From JACVRW01 sp963751105 (GTDB lineage Bacteria > Actinomycetota > Thermoleophilia > Solirubrobacterales > Thermoleophilaceae): 64,000 nt of DNA. Position 1 is the stretch's first letter. Each line of letters starts with the position of its first letter. Under the pieces are notes generated by a model. The model saw nothing but the letters and a program-made list of their open reading frames with translations, did not search any database and had not been told where the DNA came from. The position numbers were made by a program, and so were the translations under genes. Location: positions 1,984,001 to 2,048,000 of the forward strand of contig CAVVTG010000002.1 in the NCBI GenBank assembly GCA_963751105.1, in the 5' to 3' direction. Positions 15,571 to 24,243 of the stretch are shown piece by piece.

Positions 15571-16403
15571 CTCGACTCGGCCTTCTTTCGCCAATAGCGT
15601 GCGAGGCCCGCGTAGAGCTGGTCGGGCGGCGCCGCCTGCTCGTAGGTCTCCACCGTCGCAGGGTCGGTGGCCTCCGACAGCCGGGTCTCGAGCTTGGCGA
15701 TGAAGGCCTCCTCGCCGTCGAGCCGGGCGGAGTCGGCCGAGTCGAGCAGGGCGGTGCGGATGCGGTGAAGCTGCTCCTCCACGTCAGTGACCTGCCCGAA
15801 GTGGGTCAGGCACAGCGACTGGGGATTCCATGCGGCGACGGTATGGAGCGAGTCGAGCCAGGCCTCGACGTCGATGTCCGGCGGCGGGGTCGGCGCGAGC
15901 GTGTCGGTCCCCGGCGGGATGCGCACGCCGGCCACGTCTCCCACGTAGGCGTCGCCGGAATCCTCGTGCAGATAGCACACGTGGTGCGACGCGTGGCCGG
16001 GCGTGTAGGCCACCCGGAAGCCCTCGACCGTCTCCCCGCCCGACAGCGAGGCGATGCGGTCCTCGGGAACGGGCGCCACCTCACCCCACAGCTCCTCCAT
16101 GTCCTCGCCGTACAGCCTGCTCGCGCTGGCCAGCAGCTTGGACGGGTCCACCAGGTGCGGCGCCCCGCGCTCGTGCACGTAGACCTGGAGCCTCGGGTAG
16201 CGCCGGCACAGCACCCCGGTCGCTCCGGCGTGGTCGAGGTGGATGTGGGTGAGCAGCAGCGCGCGCGGCTCCACCGGCCCGAGCCGGTCGATCAGCGTGT
16301 CCAGGCAGGAGGCCGGGCCGGGATCGACGATCAGGCCCTCGATCTCGAAGGCGCAGATAACCCGGTCGCGGCCGAGGTGCAGCACGTCGATGGCACGGCT
16401 CAC
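15567..16403 (-). CDS. MBL-fold metallo-hydrolase
   Basis: 278 residues from the GTG at 16403; a TTG at 16421 is also in frame but lies in the promoter of the divergent mutase gene. The metal-binding HxHxDH is LLTHIHLDHAG, followed by TPGHASHHVCYLHEDSG with the third metal His and the GDVAG acid. This is the glyoxalase-II-like branch of the metallo-beta-lactamase superfamily. The substrate cannot be told; quorum lactonase, thioesterase and glyoxalase roles all occur. Its stop overlaps the inferred clpS start. Confidence 0.85.
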   Translation of the reverse strand: MSRAIDVLHLGRDRVICAFEIEGLIVDPGPASCLDTLIDRLGPVEPRALLLTHIHLDHAGATGVLCRRYPRLQVYVHERGAPHLVDPSKLLASASRLYGEDMEELWGEVAPVPEDRIASLSGGETVEGFRVAYTPGHASHHVCYLHEDSGDAYVGDVAGVRIPPGTDTLAPTPPPDIDVEAWLDSLHTVAAWNPQSLCLTHFGQVTDVEEQLHRIRTALLDSADSARLDGEEAFIAKLETRLSEATDPATVETYEQAAPPDQLYAGLARYWRKKAESR

Positions 16404-16416
16404 CGGCCGCCGACCA

Positions 16417-16422
16417 TACAAT
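16417..16422 (+). promoter_or_regulatory. -10 box TACAAT of the mutase operon
   Basis: TACAAT, one base from consensus, ends 7 bases before the GTG at 16430. A leaderless start for the mutase-meaB operon is expected. Confidence 0.5.
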
Positions 16423-16429
16423 CAACGGC

Positions 16430-18418
16430 GTGACGGAACACCGTTTGCCCGAGCGCGACCGCCCGTGGGTGATGCGCACCTACGCAGGCCATTCCACGGC
16501 CCGGGAGTCCAACGAGCTCTATCGGCGCAACCTGGCCAAGGGCCAGACCGGGCTGTCGGTGGCCTTCGATCTGCCCACACAGACCGGCTACGACCCCGAT
16601 CACGAGCTGTCCCGAGGCGAGGTGGGCAAGGTGGGCGTGTCGATCGCTCACAAGGGCGACATGCACACCCTGCTCGACGGCATCCCGCTCGACGAGATGA
16701 ACACGTCGATGACCATCAACGCCACCGCCGCCTGGCTGCTCGCGCTCTACATGACCGTGGCCGAGGACAACGGGGTCGGCCGCGAGGCCCTCCAGGGCAC
16801 CACCCAGAACGACATCATCAAGGAGTTTCTATCGCGCGGGACGTACGCCTTTCCGCCCGAGCCATCGATGCGGCTGATCGCCGACACGATCGCCTTCACC
16901 GTCGACGAGGTGCCGCGCTGGAACCCGGTCAACATCTGCTCGTACCATCTCCAGGAGGCCGGGGCCACGCCGGTTCAGGAGATCGCGTTCGCCCTGGCCA
17001 CGGCGGAGGCCGTGCTCGACCGCGTCCGGCAGCAGGTGGACGAGGAGACCTTCCCGCGGGTGTTCGGCCGCATCTCGTTCTTCGTCAACGCCGGCATCCG
17101 CTTCATCGAGGAGCACGCCAAGCTGCGCGCGATGGGCCGGCTCTGGGAGGAGATCGGGCGCGAGCGCTACGGGATCGACGACGTGCGACTGCTGCGCTTC
17201 CGTTACGGAGTGCAGGTCAACTCGCTCGGGCTCACCGAGGCCCAGCCGGAGAACAACATCATCCGCATCGTGCTCGAGGCGCTGGCCGTGACGATGGGGC
17301 GCGACGCCCGCGCCCGGGCCCTTCAGCTGCCGGCCTGGAACGAGGCGCTGGGCCTGCCGCGGGCGTGGGACCAGCAGTGGTCGCTGCGCATCCAGCAGAT
17401 ACTCGCCCACGAGACCGACCTGCTCGACTACCCCGACATCTTCGAAGGCTCCAAGGTCATGGACGGGCTGATGGACGAGCTGATTGCCGGCGCCCGCGAG
17501 GAGATGGCCGTGGTGGCCGAGCAGGGCGGCGCGGTCAACGCCGTGCCCTATATGAAGACCAGGCTGGTGGAGTCGCACCGCGAGCGGGTGCGCCGGATCG
17601 AGACCGGCGAGCAGCGGGTCGTGGGCCAGAACTCCTACACCGAGGCCGAGCCCTCCCCGCTCCAGGATGGCGAGGACGGCGGCATCCTGCGCGTGGATCC
17701 CGACGTGGAGCGAGGAGCGATCGAGGCCCTCGAGCGCTGGCGCTCCGAGCGCGACGAGGCCGCGGTGGAGTCCGCGCTCGAGCAGCTGCGCGCCGCCGCC
17801 GCCGACCCCGCTGAGAACGTCATGACCGCCACGCTCGCGGCGGCCAAGGCCGGTGCCACCACCGGCGAGTGGGCGGCGGCCCTGCGCGAGACCTTCGGGG
17901 AGTACCGCGCGCCGACCGGGGTGGGCGACGCCGCCGCGGCGCCGCCCGACGACTCGCTGGCCGAGCTGCGCGCCCGCGTCGAGCGGGTGTCCGAGGGCCT
18001 CGGACGCCGCATCAAGATCCTCGTAGGCAAGCCGGGGCTGGACGGTCATTCCAACGGCGCCGAGCAGATCGCCGTGCGCGCTCGGGACGCGGGCATGGAC
18101 GTGGTCTACGAGGGCATCCGCCTCACCCCGGCCCGCATCGCCCGCACCGCGGTCGACGAGGGCGTGCACGTGGTGGGCCTGTCGATCCTCTCGGGCTCGC
18201 ACGCCGAGCTGATCCCATCCGTGCTGGCCGAGCTGCGCGACGCCGGCGCCGACGTGCCGGTGGTGGTGGGCGGCATCATCCCGCCCGCCGACGAGGCAGC
18301 TCTGCTGGAGGCCGGCGTGGCCCGCGTGTACACGCCCAAGGACTTCGAGGTGAGCCGGATCATGGGCGACATCGTCGGGCTCGTGGCCGAGCACCACGAC
18401 GTCACCGCCGCGGCCTAG
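16430..18418 (+). CDS. ecm: Ethylmalonyl-CoA mutase (MeaA type)
   Basis: 662 residues in one chain: a substrate-binding TIM barrel (residues 1 to about 480) and a B12-binding domain (about 520-650) with the cobalamin motif DGHSNG (GKPGLDGHSNGAEQ; DxHxxG) and a GLSILSG loop. The N-terminal WVMRTYAGHSTARESNELY, and the fused single-subunit form, match MeaA-type ethylmalonyl-CoA mutases rather than two-subunit methylmalonyl-CoA mutase. It converts (2R)-ethylmalonyl-CoA to methylsuccinyl-CoA. MeaB starts directly after its stop. With ccr 1.4 kb upstream the assignment is strong. Confidence 0.94.
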   Translation: MTEHRLPERDRPWVMRTYAGHSTARESNELYRRNLAKGQTGLSVAFDLPTQTGYDPDHELSRGEVGKVGVSIAHKGDMHTLLDGIPLDEMNTSMTINATAAWLLALYMTVAEDNGVGREALQGTTQNDIIKEFLSRGTYAFPPEPSMRLIADTIAFTVDEVPRWNPVNICSYHLQEAGATPVQEIAFALATAEAVLDRVRQQVDEETFPRVFGRISFFVNAGIRFIEEHAKLRAMGRLWEEIGRERYGIDDVRLLRFRYGVQVNSLGLTEAQPENNIIRIVLEALAVTMGRDARARALQLPAWNEALGLPRAWDQQWSLRIQQILAHETDLLDYPDIFEGSKVMDGLMDELIAGAREEMAVVAEQGGAVNAVPYMKTRLVESHRERVRRIETGEQRVVGQNSYTEAEPSPLQDGEDGGILRVDPDVERGAIEALERWRSERDEAAVESALEQLRAAAADPAENVMTATLAAAKAGATTGEWAAALRETFGEYRAPTGVGDAAAAPPDDSLAELRARVERVSEGLGRRIKILVGKPGLDGHSNGAEQIAVRARDAGMDVVYEGIRLTPARIARTAVDEGVHVVGLSILSGSHAELIPSVLAELRDAGADVPVVVGGIIPPADEAALLEAGVARVYTPKDFEVSRIMGDIVGLVAEHHDVTAAA

Positions 18419-19375
18419 GTGCCGGCAGCGTTGTCCCTGGAGCCGGCAGCGCTGGGTCGCCGGCTGCGCGAGCGCGACCGCTCGGCCGCCCCCGCGGCGC
18501 TCAACGTGATCGAGAACCGGGCCGACCGCGAGGCCGGCGCGGCCCTGCTGGCCGAGCTCTCACCGGCCGCGCTCGGCGGCGAGGCGCCCGCGCGGATCGT
18601 GGGCGTGACCGGCCCGCCGGGCGCGGGCAAGTCGTCGCTGTTGTCTCACCTGGCGGCGCACTGGCGGTCGGACGGCCGCACCGTTGCGGTGCTCGCCGTC
18701 GATCCTTCGTCCAAGCGCTCCGGCGGCGCGCTGCTCGGCGATCGTGCCCGGATTGAGCACGACCCGCGCGACGACGGCCTCCTGATCCGATCCACGGCGG
18801 CCGGCAACCGTCTTGGCGGCCTGGCGGCGGCCACCCGCGAGGGGGTCGACGCCCTGGCGCCGGCCTTCGACGTGGTGGTGATCGAGACGGTGGGCGTCGG
18901 CCAGTCGGAGACCGACGTCGAGGACGTGTGCGACACGATTGCCGTTGTCGTCCAGCCCGGCTCAGGAGACGTCCTGCAGTTCATAAAGGCGGGAATCATG
19001 GAGGTGCCCGACGTCCTGGTGGTGACGAAGGCGGATCTCGGCGAGAGCGCGGCTCGCTCGCGGCGCGAGCTCGTGCAGGCACTCACCGCGGTCGGCTCCT
19101 CGGCGGTGCCGGTGCTCATGGTGTCCTCGGCCGCCCCGCCGAGCGGGATCGAGGAGCTCGCGGACGCGCTCGACGCCCACCACGAGGCGCTCGACCTCCC
19201 CGAACGCCGGCTGCGCGCCCGGCGGGCCGCGGCACTGCGCGAGTTCACGGCCGAGCGCGGCGACGCGGGGCTGCGCGCCCTGGGAGGACGCCGCGGCGCG
19301 GAGCGCCTGCTGGCCAGCGAGGACCGGCGCACCAGCGTGACCGGGCTGGTGGCGGCGCTGGAAGCGGCGCTGTGA
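18419..19375 (+). CDS. meaB: Mutase-associated GTPase MeaB
   Basis: 318 residues. G3E-family P-loop GTPase that loads and protects B12-dependent acyl-CoA mutases. Walker A GPPGAGKSS, then AVDPSSKRSGGALLGDR, the IETVGVGQSE region and the TKAD specificity motif are all present. It begins immediately after the mutase stop with no gap, so it should serve that mutase. Its stop overlaps the small membrane gene by 4 bases. Confidence 0.93.
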   Translation: MPAALSLEPAALGRRLRERDRSAAPAALNVIENRADREAGAALLAELSPAALGGEAPARIVGVTGPPGAGKSSLLSHLAAHWRSDGRTVAVLAVDPSSKRSGGALLGDRARIEHDPRDDGLLIRSTAAGNRLGGLAAATREGVDALAPAFDVVVIETVGVGQSETDVEDVCDTIAVVVQPGSGDVLQFIKAGIMEVPDVLVVTKADLGESAARSRRELVQALTAVGSSAVPVLMVSSAAPPSGIEELADALDAHHEALDLPERRLRARRAAALREFTAERGDAGLRALGGRRGAERLLASEDRRTSVTGLVAALEAAL

Positions 19376-19530
19376 GCCGCCCGGTCGTCCAGCTCGGGCT
19401 GCTGATCGCGGTGCTCGCCGTGGTCACGGCGATCGCGGGCCTGGCCGGAGCGGCGAATCTCGGCGTGGCGCTAGGGGTGGGCGCGATCGCCTTCACGATC
19501 GTGTTGCTCGTGCTGCTGACCCGGGCCTGA
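19372..19530 (+). CDS. Small membrane protein, 52 aa
   Basis: Starts with GTG in the meaB stop (GTGA). Two hydrophobic segments (LLIAVLAVVTAIAGLAG and VGAIAFTIVLLVLLT) fill most of the chain. The coupling and the clean hydrophobic pattern support a real gene. Function unknown. Confidence 0.55.
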   Translation: MSRPVVQLGLLIAVLAVVTAIAGLAGAANLGVALGVGAIAFTIVLLVLLTRA

Positions 19531-19606
19531 CCCGCCGGCACTTCACGGACCTGTCGATCTGGGCACACTCCGTTCGTCCTAGGGCCAGTCAACCCAAGGA
19601 GAGACC

Positions 19607-19996
19607 ATGAAGCACATGCTGCTCATCTACGGCGACCCCACCCACCCGGAGGCCGGCGCGGCCCCGCCCGACGGTGCGTTCGGCGACTGGGTGGAGGCCA
19701 CCCGTGCGCTCGACGAGGCTGGAGTCCTGCTCGAGGGAGACGGGCTGGTTCCCACGACGGAGGCCGTCTCCATCCAGCACCGGTCGGGTGATGAGGCGGT
19801 GACCGACGGCCCATTCGCCGAGACCAAGGAGGCACTGCTCGGCTACTACCTGATCGACACCCCGGATCGCGACGCGGCGGTCAGCTGGGGCGCGCGGATG
19901 CCGATGGTTCACTGGGGCACGGTCGAAGTCCGCGCCGTGAGCCCGTCCCCCGCCTCGGCCGGCGCGCTGCGTGACGAGGCCGGCAGCGCAGCCTGA
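19607..19996 (+). CDS. YCII-related (DGPF) domain protein
   Basis: 129 residues. The alpha/beta ferredoxin-like fold of the YciI family is shown by the start MKHMLLIYGD and by TDGPFAETKEALLGYYLID, the DGPF motif. Such genes often accompany ECF sigma factors in actinobacteria, but none is adjacent. A strong ribosome site AAGGAGA (19596-19602) precedes the ATG, so this gene has a leader. Exact function unknown. Confidence 0.85.
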   Translation: MKHMLLIYGDPTHPEAGAAPPDGAFGDWVEATRALDEAGVLLEGDGLVPTTEAVSIQHRSGDEAVTDGPFAETKEALLGYYLIDTPDRDAAVSWGARMPMVHWGTVEVRAVSPSPASAGALRDEAGSAA

Positions 19997-20025
19997 GGAG
20001 CCTGTTTGGCACACTGGCCTGAGCC

Positions 20026-20307
20026 ATGGGGGTACGAAGGACGCCCGCGGAGACCACCCGGATCCTCCTCTTCAACGTGGCGTTCATCGGAACGCTCGCG
20101 TGGCTCGGGTCAGCCGCCCGCGTGGCTCAGTCGGACGGCTGGTGGTTCGAGAAGGGCCAGCTGGCGCTGGTCCTCGCCGGCATCATCCTGCTCTGGCTTG
20201 CCTGGTGGCACGACGAGCGCGGCCGAACCCGCACGGCGCTGAACTTCGCCGTCCCGGCCGTCGCCCTGATGTCGGTCTGGGTCACGAGCGTTCACTCGGC
20301 GCTCTGA
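20026..20307 (+). CDS. Small membrane protein, 93 aa
   Basis: Three predicted membrane helices (LLFNVAFIGTLAWLGS, LALVLAGIILLWLAWW, LNFAVPAVALMSVWVTS) joined by short charged loops. No family recognised. The last 26 bases overlap the convergent mobA-like gene. Confidence 0.6.
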   Translation: MGVRRTPAETTRILLFNVAFIGTLAWLGSAARVAQSDGWWFEKGQLALVLAGIILLWLAWWHDERGRTRTALNFAVPAVALMSVWVTSVHSAL

Positions 20308-20851
20308 GGAGCGCCTCCGCCTCGGCCAGCTCCTCCGGAGTGTTGACGCTGCGAACGAGGCCGGGCGGGAGCGCCACGCGCGTCGGGTCGAGCGCCTCGA
20401 CCGTGCGGGTCAGCGGAGCATCGCCCGGAGCAGCACGCAGCTCGTCGAGGGCCGCCGGGGCGTACAGCGCGAGCGTGGGCTGAAGCACGCCCGCCGCCGT
20501 GGCGGCCACCACCGGCGATGCCCCCGCGGCCCCCAGGAGGGTGCGGCAGGCGTCAGCGGTGACGAAGGGCATGTCGGCGGCACAGACCAGCACCGGCGCC
20601 TGCGCCGTCTCGAGCGCGTGGACGATGCCGGTGAGAGGGTGGCGCGGCGCGTCCGGCTCGTCCCAGCGCTCCACGCCGGACAGCTCGGGCAGCACGGTGT
20701 CGCTCTTGCACACGATCGCGATCCGCTCGCACACCTGGGCCAGCGCGTCCACCGGGTAGGCCACCAGCGGGCGCCCGGCCAGGAGGGCGGCCGCCTTGGA
20801 GCCGCGGCCCAGCCGCGTGCCGCTGCCTCCCGCCAGCACCGCTCCGATCAC
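20282..20851 (-). CDS. mobA: MobA-like molybdenum cofactor guanylyltransferase
   Basis: 189 residues from the GTG at 20851. The nucleotide-binding loop LAGGSGTRLGRGSKA and the catalytic-domain stretch VLVCAADMPFVT are typical of MobA/MocA nucleotidyltransferases, which attach GMP (or CMP) to molybdopterin. No other molybdenum genes are in the window. A CofC/FbiD role (F420) is less likely because the loop is of the MobA type. Its promoter probably overlaps that of the divergent LLM gene. Confidence 0.8.
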   Translation of the reverse strand: MIGAVLAGGSGTRLGRGSKAAALLAGRPLVAYPVDALAQVCERIAIVCKSDTVLPELSGVERWDEPDAPRHPLTGIVHALETAQAPVLVCAADMPFVTADACRTLLGAAGASPVVAATAAGVLQPTLALYAPAALDELRAAPGDAPLTRTVEALDPTRVALPPGLVRSVNTPEELAEAEALLRAPSERS

Positions 20852-20859
20852 GGCCGGGC

Positions 20860-20875
20860 ACCCTACCGGTAGGGT
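20860..20875. promoter_or_regulatory. 16-bp perfect palindrome with back-to-back -10 boxes
   Basis: ACCCTACCGGTAGGGT reads the same on both strands. Each half ends in TAGGGT. On the plus strand TAGGGT (20870-20875) lies 10 bases before the GTG at 20886; on the minus strand TAGGGT (20865-20860) lies 8 bases before the GTG at 20851. TAGGGT also stands before starts at 51312 and 57734. Confidence 0.5.
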
Positions 20876-20885
20876 TGCGCGCCCC

Positions 20886-21863
20886 GTGGCCCTCGGCTCG
20901 TTCATCGGCGCAGGACGGTCGCTCGAAACCGCGGTGCAACGGTCGCGCAAGGCCGAGGAGCTTGGCTACGAGTCGGTCTACGTGACCCACATCGCCGCCC
21001 GCGATTCTGTGACCCTGCTGATGGCCTACGCCTCGCGCACCGAGCGGATCCGGCTCGGCACCGGAGTGATGCCGATCTACTCGCGCACCCCGGTGGCCAC
21101 CGCCCAGTCGTTCGCCACCCTCGACGAGTTCTCTGGAGGGCGGGCCGTGGCGGGGCTGGGGGTCTCTCACCGGCCAGTGGTCGAGAGTTGGTACGGCCAG
21201 CCGATCGACAAGCCCGTGCGGGAGATGCGCGAGTACGTGGGTGCGCTGAAGGCGATCTTCGCCGGCGAGGACCCGCCCGCGGGGGAACGCTTTCCCACCG
21301 CTTTCCACTTCATGGGCTACACGCCGCGCCCGGATCTGCCCGTCTACCTCGCCGGCCTCTCACCGGGCATGCTGCGCCTGGCGGGCGAGCTGGCCGACGG
21401 CGTGATCCTGTGGCTCTGCAACCCCCACTACATCCGCGACGTGGTCGTCCCCACGGTCACCGAAGGCCGCGCGAAGGCCGGCCGCGAGCTCGACGGCTTC
21501 GACATCGTCGCCGCCGTCCCCTCGGCCGTGACCACCGAGCCGGAGGACGCCCGGGCGCGGCTGCGCACGGAGCTCGTGCCCTACTTCTCCCTGCCGTTCT
21601 ACCGCGCGATGATCGAGCGCTCGGGCTTCGGCGCCGACGTGGAGGGCTTCGACCGCCGAATGCAGGAAGGCGGACCGGACGCCGCGGTGGCCGCGATCTC
21701 GGACGACTACCTCGGCCTACTCGCCGCGATCGGCAACCCGGACGAGGCCGCCGCCTCGGTGCGCCGCTACCGCGACTGCGGCGCCACCTCGCCGTGCGTG
21801 GGCGGCATCGCGAGGACCGACTTCGACACCACGCTCGAGGCCCTCGCGGGCTCGCTCGGCTAG
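20886..21863 (+). CDS. LLM-class flavin/F420-dependent oxidoreductase
   Basis: 325 residues. Luciferase-like TIM barrel: KAEELGYESVYVTHIAARD, RIRLGTGVMPIYSRTPVATA and GRAVAGLGVSHRPVVESWYG are family signatures, and VYLAGLSPGMLRLAGELADG follows. Many such actinobacterial enzymes use F420, and a cofG gene is in the window, so F420 is likely but not shown. The substrate is unknown. The GTG at 20886 gives the normal N-terminus (MALGSFIGAGRSLE). Confidence 0.88.
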   Translation: MALGSFIGAGRSLETAVQRSRKAEELGYESVYVTHIAARDSVTLLMAYASRTERIRLGTGVMPIYSRTPVATAQSFATLDEFSGGRAVAGLGVSHRPVVESWYGQPIDKPVREMREYVGALKAIFAGEDPPAGERFPTAFHFMGYTPRPDLPVYLAGLSPGMLRLAGELADGVILWLCNPHYIRDVVVPTVTEGRAKAGRELDGFDIVAAVPSAVTTEPEDARARLRTELVPYFSLPFYRAMIERSGFGADVEGFDRRMQEGGPDAAVAAISDDYLGLLAAIGNPDEAAASVRRYRDCGATSPCVGGIARTDFDTTLEALAGSLG

Positions 21864-21893
21864 TGATCTGAGTCGGAAGTTCGGCTTCATCTT

Positions 21894-21950
21894 CCCGTGT
21901 GGCTGGGCGTGACTGGCGGCGCACACGGGATGAGTCGATGCGCAGCATCG
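21894..21950 (+). terminator. Two hairpins after the LLM gene
   Basis: CCCGTGTG (21894-21901) pairs with CACACGGG (21922-21929), and CGATGC-GCA-GCATCG (21936-21950) forms a second perfect stem. There is no T run, as usual in high-GC terminators. The 170-base stretch to the next gene holds nothing else except a tandem AGGTCACT pair at 22013-22028. Confidence 0.35.
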
Positions 21951-22033
21951 GCGATTCCCGGGGGTGGCGCTAGGCGCGTCCAGACGCCGGGAGGGTGCGT
22001 CGAAATGACGACTCAGGTCACTAGGTCACTGGA

Positions 22034-22426
22034 TCAGCGACCCGACAGCGCCTCCACGCGCCAGCCACCGGCCTCGCGCCGCAGCTCGAGCGAATCGTCG
22101 ACCGGCGGCTGTTCCTGCGCGCGGGTGCGGACGGCCACGGTGGCCCGCTCCCCGGAGACGTCGATGCCGCGGATCTCGATCGATGGCCCACGCAGGCCCT
22201 CCGCGGACGAACGCAGCAGCCGCGGGCAGTCGCGGCCGCCGGCACGCCGGCGGGCGGCGCTGGTGAAGAGCTCGTCGCAGACGCTGTCCCAGTCCCTCTC
22301 GGCCGTGGCACGCTCCAGCCGGTCGACGGTGGCGGCCACCCGCGCAGCGGCTCCGGAGGCGGGCTCAGCCTCGTCGTCGGCCCCCAAAGAGCAACTCGAC
22401 GGGGCGAACAGCACGGCGACGGCCAT
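22034..22426 (-). CDS. Secreted lipoprotein with SnoaL/NTF2-like fold (putative)
   Basis: 130 residues from the ATG at 22426 (a GTG at 22435 adds three). Short signal with lipobox-like FAPSSC. The mature chain (ATVDRLERATAERDWDSVCDELFTS, later ATVAVRT and LELRREAGGWRVEAL) has the pattern of small NTF2/SnoaL-type domains common in actinobacterial lipoproteins. Function unknown. It starts 9 bases from the divergent zinc-ribbon gene. Confidence 0.55.
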   Translation of the reverse strand: MAVAVLFAPSSCSLGADDEAEPASGAAARVAATVDRLERATAERDWDSVCDELFTSAARRRAGGRDCPRLLRSSAEGLRGPSIEIRGIDVSGERATVAVRTRAQEQPPVDDSLELRREAGGWRVEALSGR

Positions 22427-22429
22427 AAT
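22424..22429 (+). promoter_or_regulatory. -10 box CATAAT, leaderless-type start
   Basis: CATAAT ends 6 bases before the ATG at 22436. It overlaps the start codon of the divergent lipoprotein gene, so the two promoters must be close or the lipoprotein start lies further in. Confidence 0.35.
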
Positions 22430-22435
22430 GGACAC

Positions 22436-23038
22436 ATGGAAGGATCGGCGCCCGAGTCGCTGGGCACCCAATCGAGCTGGCTTCGCTGCTACCGCTGCTG
22501 GTCGCAGAACCTCGAGGTTCAACTGCACTACGAGGGCATTCTGAAGGTCGACCCCGACACGGGCGAGGCCGTCGACCCCGTGGAGGAGGTCCAGGAGGCC
22601 GTGGTGCAGTGCCTCGACTGCCTGCACGATCAGCCCCACCTCAGCCTCACCTTCTACGAGGAGAACGGCCGGCGCATCTCCCGCATCGAGCCGGTGGAGG
22701 ACCGCTGGGAGCGGATGGTCACGGGCACTCCGTGGGTGGCCTCGTGCACCGTCACCGTGGACGCCGACCAGGTGGAGTCCTGCTCGGGCCCGGAGGCGGC
22801 CGAGTCGCTCGCCTTCGCGGCCTTCGGGGACCACGGCACGCGCGAGTTCTTCACCCACGTGCGCTTCCACAAGCACGAAGAGGACCAGATCGTCATCCAC
22901 ATGCTGGTGGAGCTGTACGCCCGCTCGGCGGAGGAGGCGACCGAGGTCATGGAGGGTGCCGCGCGTGGTTCTCTCACGATCACCTCGCTAGCCGAGGAGT
23001 CGCGCCCGCCGGCCTCATCAGCCGCGGACGAGCACTAG
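22436..23038 (+). CDS. Zinc-ribbon-like conserved protein, 200 aa
   Basis: Two Cys pairs (CYRCW near residue 18 and CLDC near residue 60) could form a zinc ribbon split by about 40 residues. The rest is acidic and soluble, with FTHVRFHKHEEDQIVIHMLVEL in the C-terminal half. No family recognised. The stop overlaps the convergent CoA-transferase gene by 4 bases. Confidence 0.6.
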   Translation: MEGSAPESLGTQSSWLRCYRCWSQNLEVQLHYEGILKVDPDTGEAVDPVEEVQEAVVQCLDCLHDQPHLSLTFYEENGRRISRIEPVEDRWERMVTGTPWVASCTVTVDADQVESCSGPEAAESLAFAAFGDHGTREFFTHVRFHKHEEDQIVIHMLVELYARSAEEATEVMEGAARGSLTITSLAEESRPPASSAADEH

Positions 23039-24243
23039 CGTACGAGCGCCACACCGCGCTCGGCCAGCGCCGCGATCTCCTCGTCGCCGCGGCCCAGCTC
23101 GCTCAGCACCTCGGCGGTGTGCTCTCCGAGCAGCGGCGGGGGCGTGGCCGATGCCGAATCGGTGAGGCCCCAGATCGGCGAGGACATGAGCTCGAGCGCG
23201 CCGGCGCTCGGGTGCTCCACGGTCAGGGTGGCCGCGCGCCCGGCGGCGGCGGCCGCGGCGAGCGCGCCGGGCACGGTGCGCACCTGTCCGGCCGGCACGC
23301 CGGCGGCCTCGAAGGCCGCGAGCCAATCGGCGGCCGTTCGCTCGCTGAAGCGCCGCTCGAGCAGCGGGATCAGCGCGCGGCGATTCTCGACCCTGGCGGC
23401 GTTTCGCCCGAAGCGCTCGTCCTGCGGGAGCTCGGCCAGGTCCATCGCGGTACACATCGCGCGGAAGAGCCCGTCGTTGGCGGCCGCCACCGCGATCCGG
23501 TCCGTGGCGGTGGCGAAGTCCTGGTAGGGCACGATGTTGGGGTGCGCGTTGCCGTGGCGCTCCGGCTCCTGGCCGGTGACGAGCGCGTTCTGGGCCACGT
23601 TCACCAGCGCCGCCAGGCCACTGTCGAGGAGCGGCACCTCGATGCGTGCGCCCTCTCCTCCCCTGAGCGCGGCCAGGACGGCGGCCGCGGCGTGCAGGCC
23701 GGCCAGCACGTCCACGAGCGCCACGCCGACCTTGAACGGCTGCCCGTCCGCGGGCCCGGTGACCGACATGAGCCCGGTCTCCGCCTGGGCGACGAAGTCA
23801 TAGCCCGGGCGGCCGGCCGGCTCCCGCTCCGACCCGAAGCCCGTGATCGAGCAGTAGACCACCTCCGGGTTGCGCTCCCGGACCTGCTCGTAGCCGACAC
23901 CGAGCCGCGCGGCCCCGCCGACCTTGAAGTTCTCGATCACCACGTCGGCTCGCGCGCATAGGTCGAGCGCGACACCACGTCCCTCGTCTGAGCCGAGGTC
24001 GAGCGCGCAGGAGCGCTTGCCGCGGTTCACCGACAGGTAGTACGCGGCCTCGCCACCGGCGAAGGGTGGTCCCCAGCCGCGTGTCTCGTCGCCTCCCTCC
24101 GGTCGCTCGACCTTGATCACGTCGGCACCGAGGTCCGCGAGCACCATCGTGCAGTAGGGCCCGGCGAGCACGCGCGAGAGGTCGGCCACGCGGACACCGG
24201 AGAGCGGCGCTGTTCCCTGCAAGGATTGCTCGGGTGAGCTCAT
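23035..24243 (-). CDS. Family III CoA-transferase (CaiB/BaiF type)
   Basis: 402 residues from the ATG at 24243. Family III fold: ADLSRVLAGPYCTMVLADLG near the N-terminus, DVVIENFKVGG, and PGYDFVAQAETGLMS, whose Asp is the expected catalytic carboxylate. It moves CoA between two carboxylic acids. Substrates could be formyl/oxalate, succinate, mesaconate or malate; the ethylmalonyl-CoA genes make a C4/C5 acid attractive but unproven. The start overlaps the divergent TPP-enzyme start by 10 bases; a TTG at 24222 would avoid this. Confidence 0.85.
   Translation of the reverse strand: MSSPEQSLQGTAPLSGVRVADLSRVLAGPYCTMVLADLGADVIKVERPEGGDETRGWGPPFAGGEAAYYLSVNRGKRSCALDLGSDEGRGVALDLCARADVVIENFKVGGAARLGVGYEQVRERNPEVVYCSITGFGSEREPAGRPGYDFVAQAETGLMSVTGPADGQPFKVGVALVDVLAGLHAAAAVLAALRGGEGARIEVPLLDSGLAALVNVAQNALVTGQEPERHGNAHPNIVPYQDFATATDRIAVAAANDGLFRAMCTAMDLAELPQDERFGRNAARVENRRALIPLLERRFSERTAADWLAAFEAAGVPAGQVRTVPGALAAAAAAGRAATLTVEHPSAGALELMSSPIWGLTDSASATPPPLLGEHTAEVLSELGRGDEEIAALAERGVALVR

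Noticed and set aside
22013..22028. Tandem AGGTCACT pair
   Set aside because: Only two 8-base copies between convergent gene ends; too short to call a regulatory or mobile feature.
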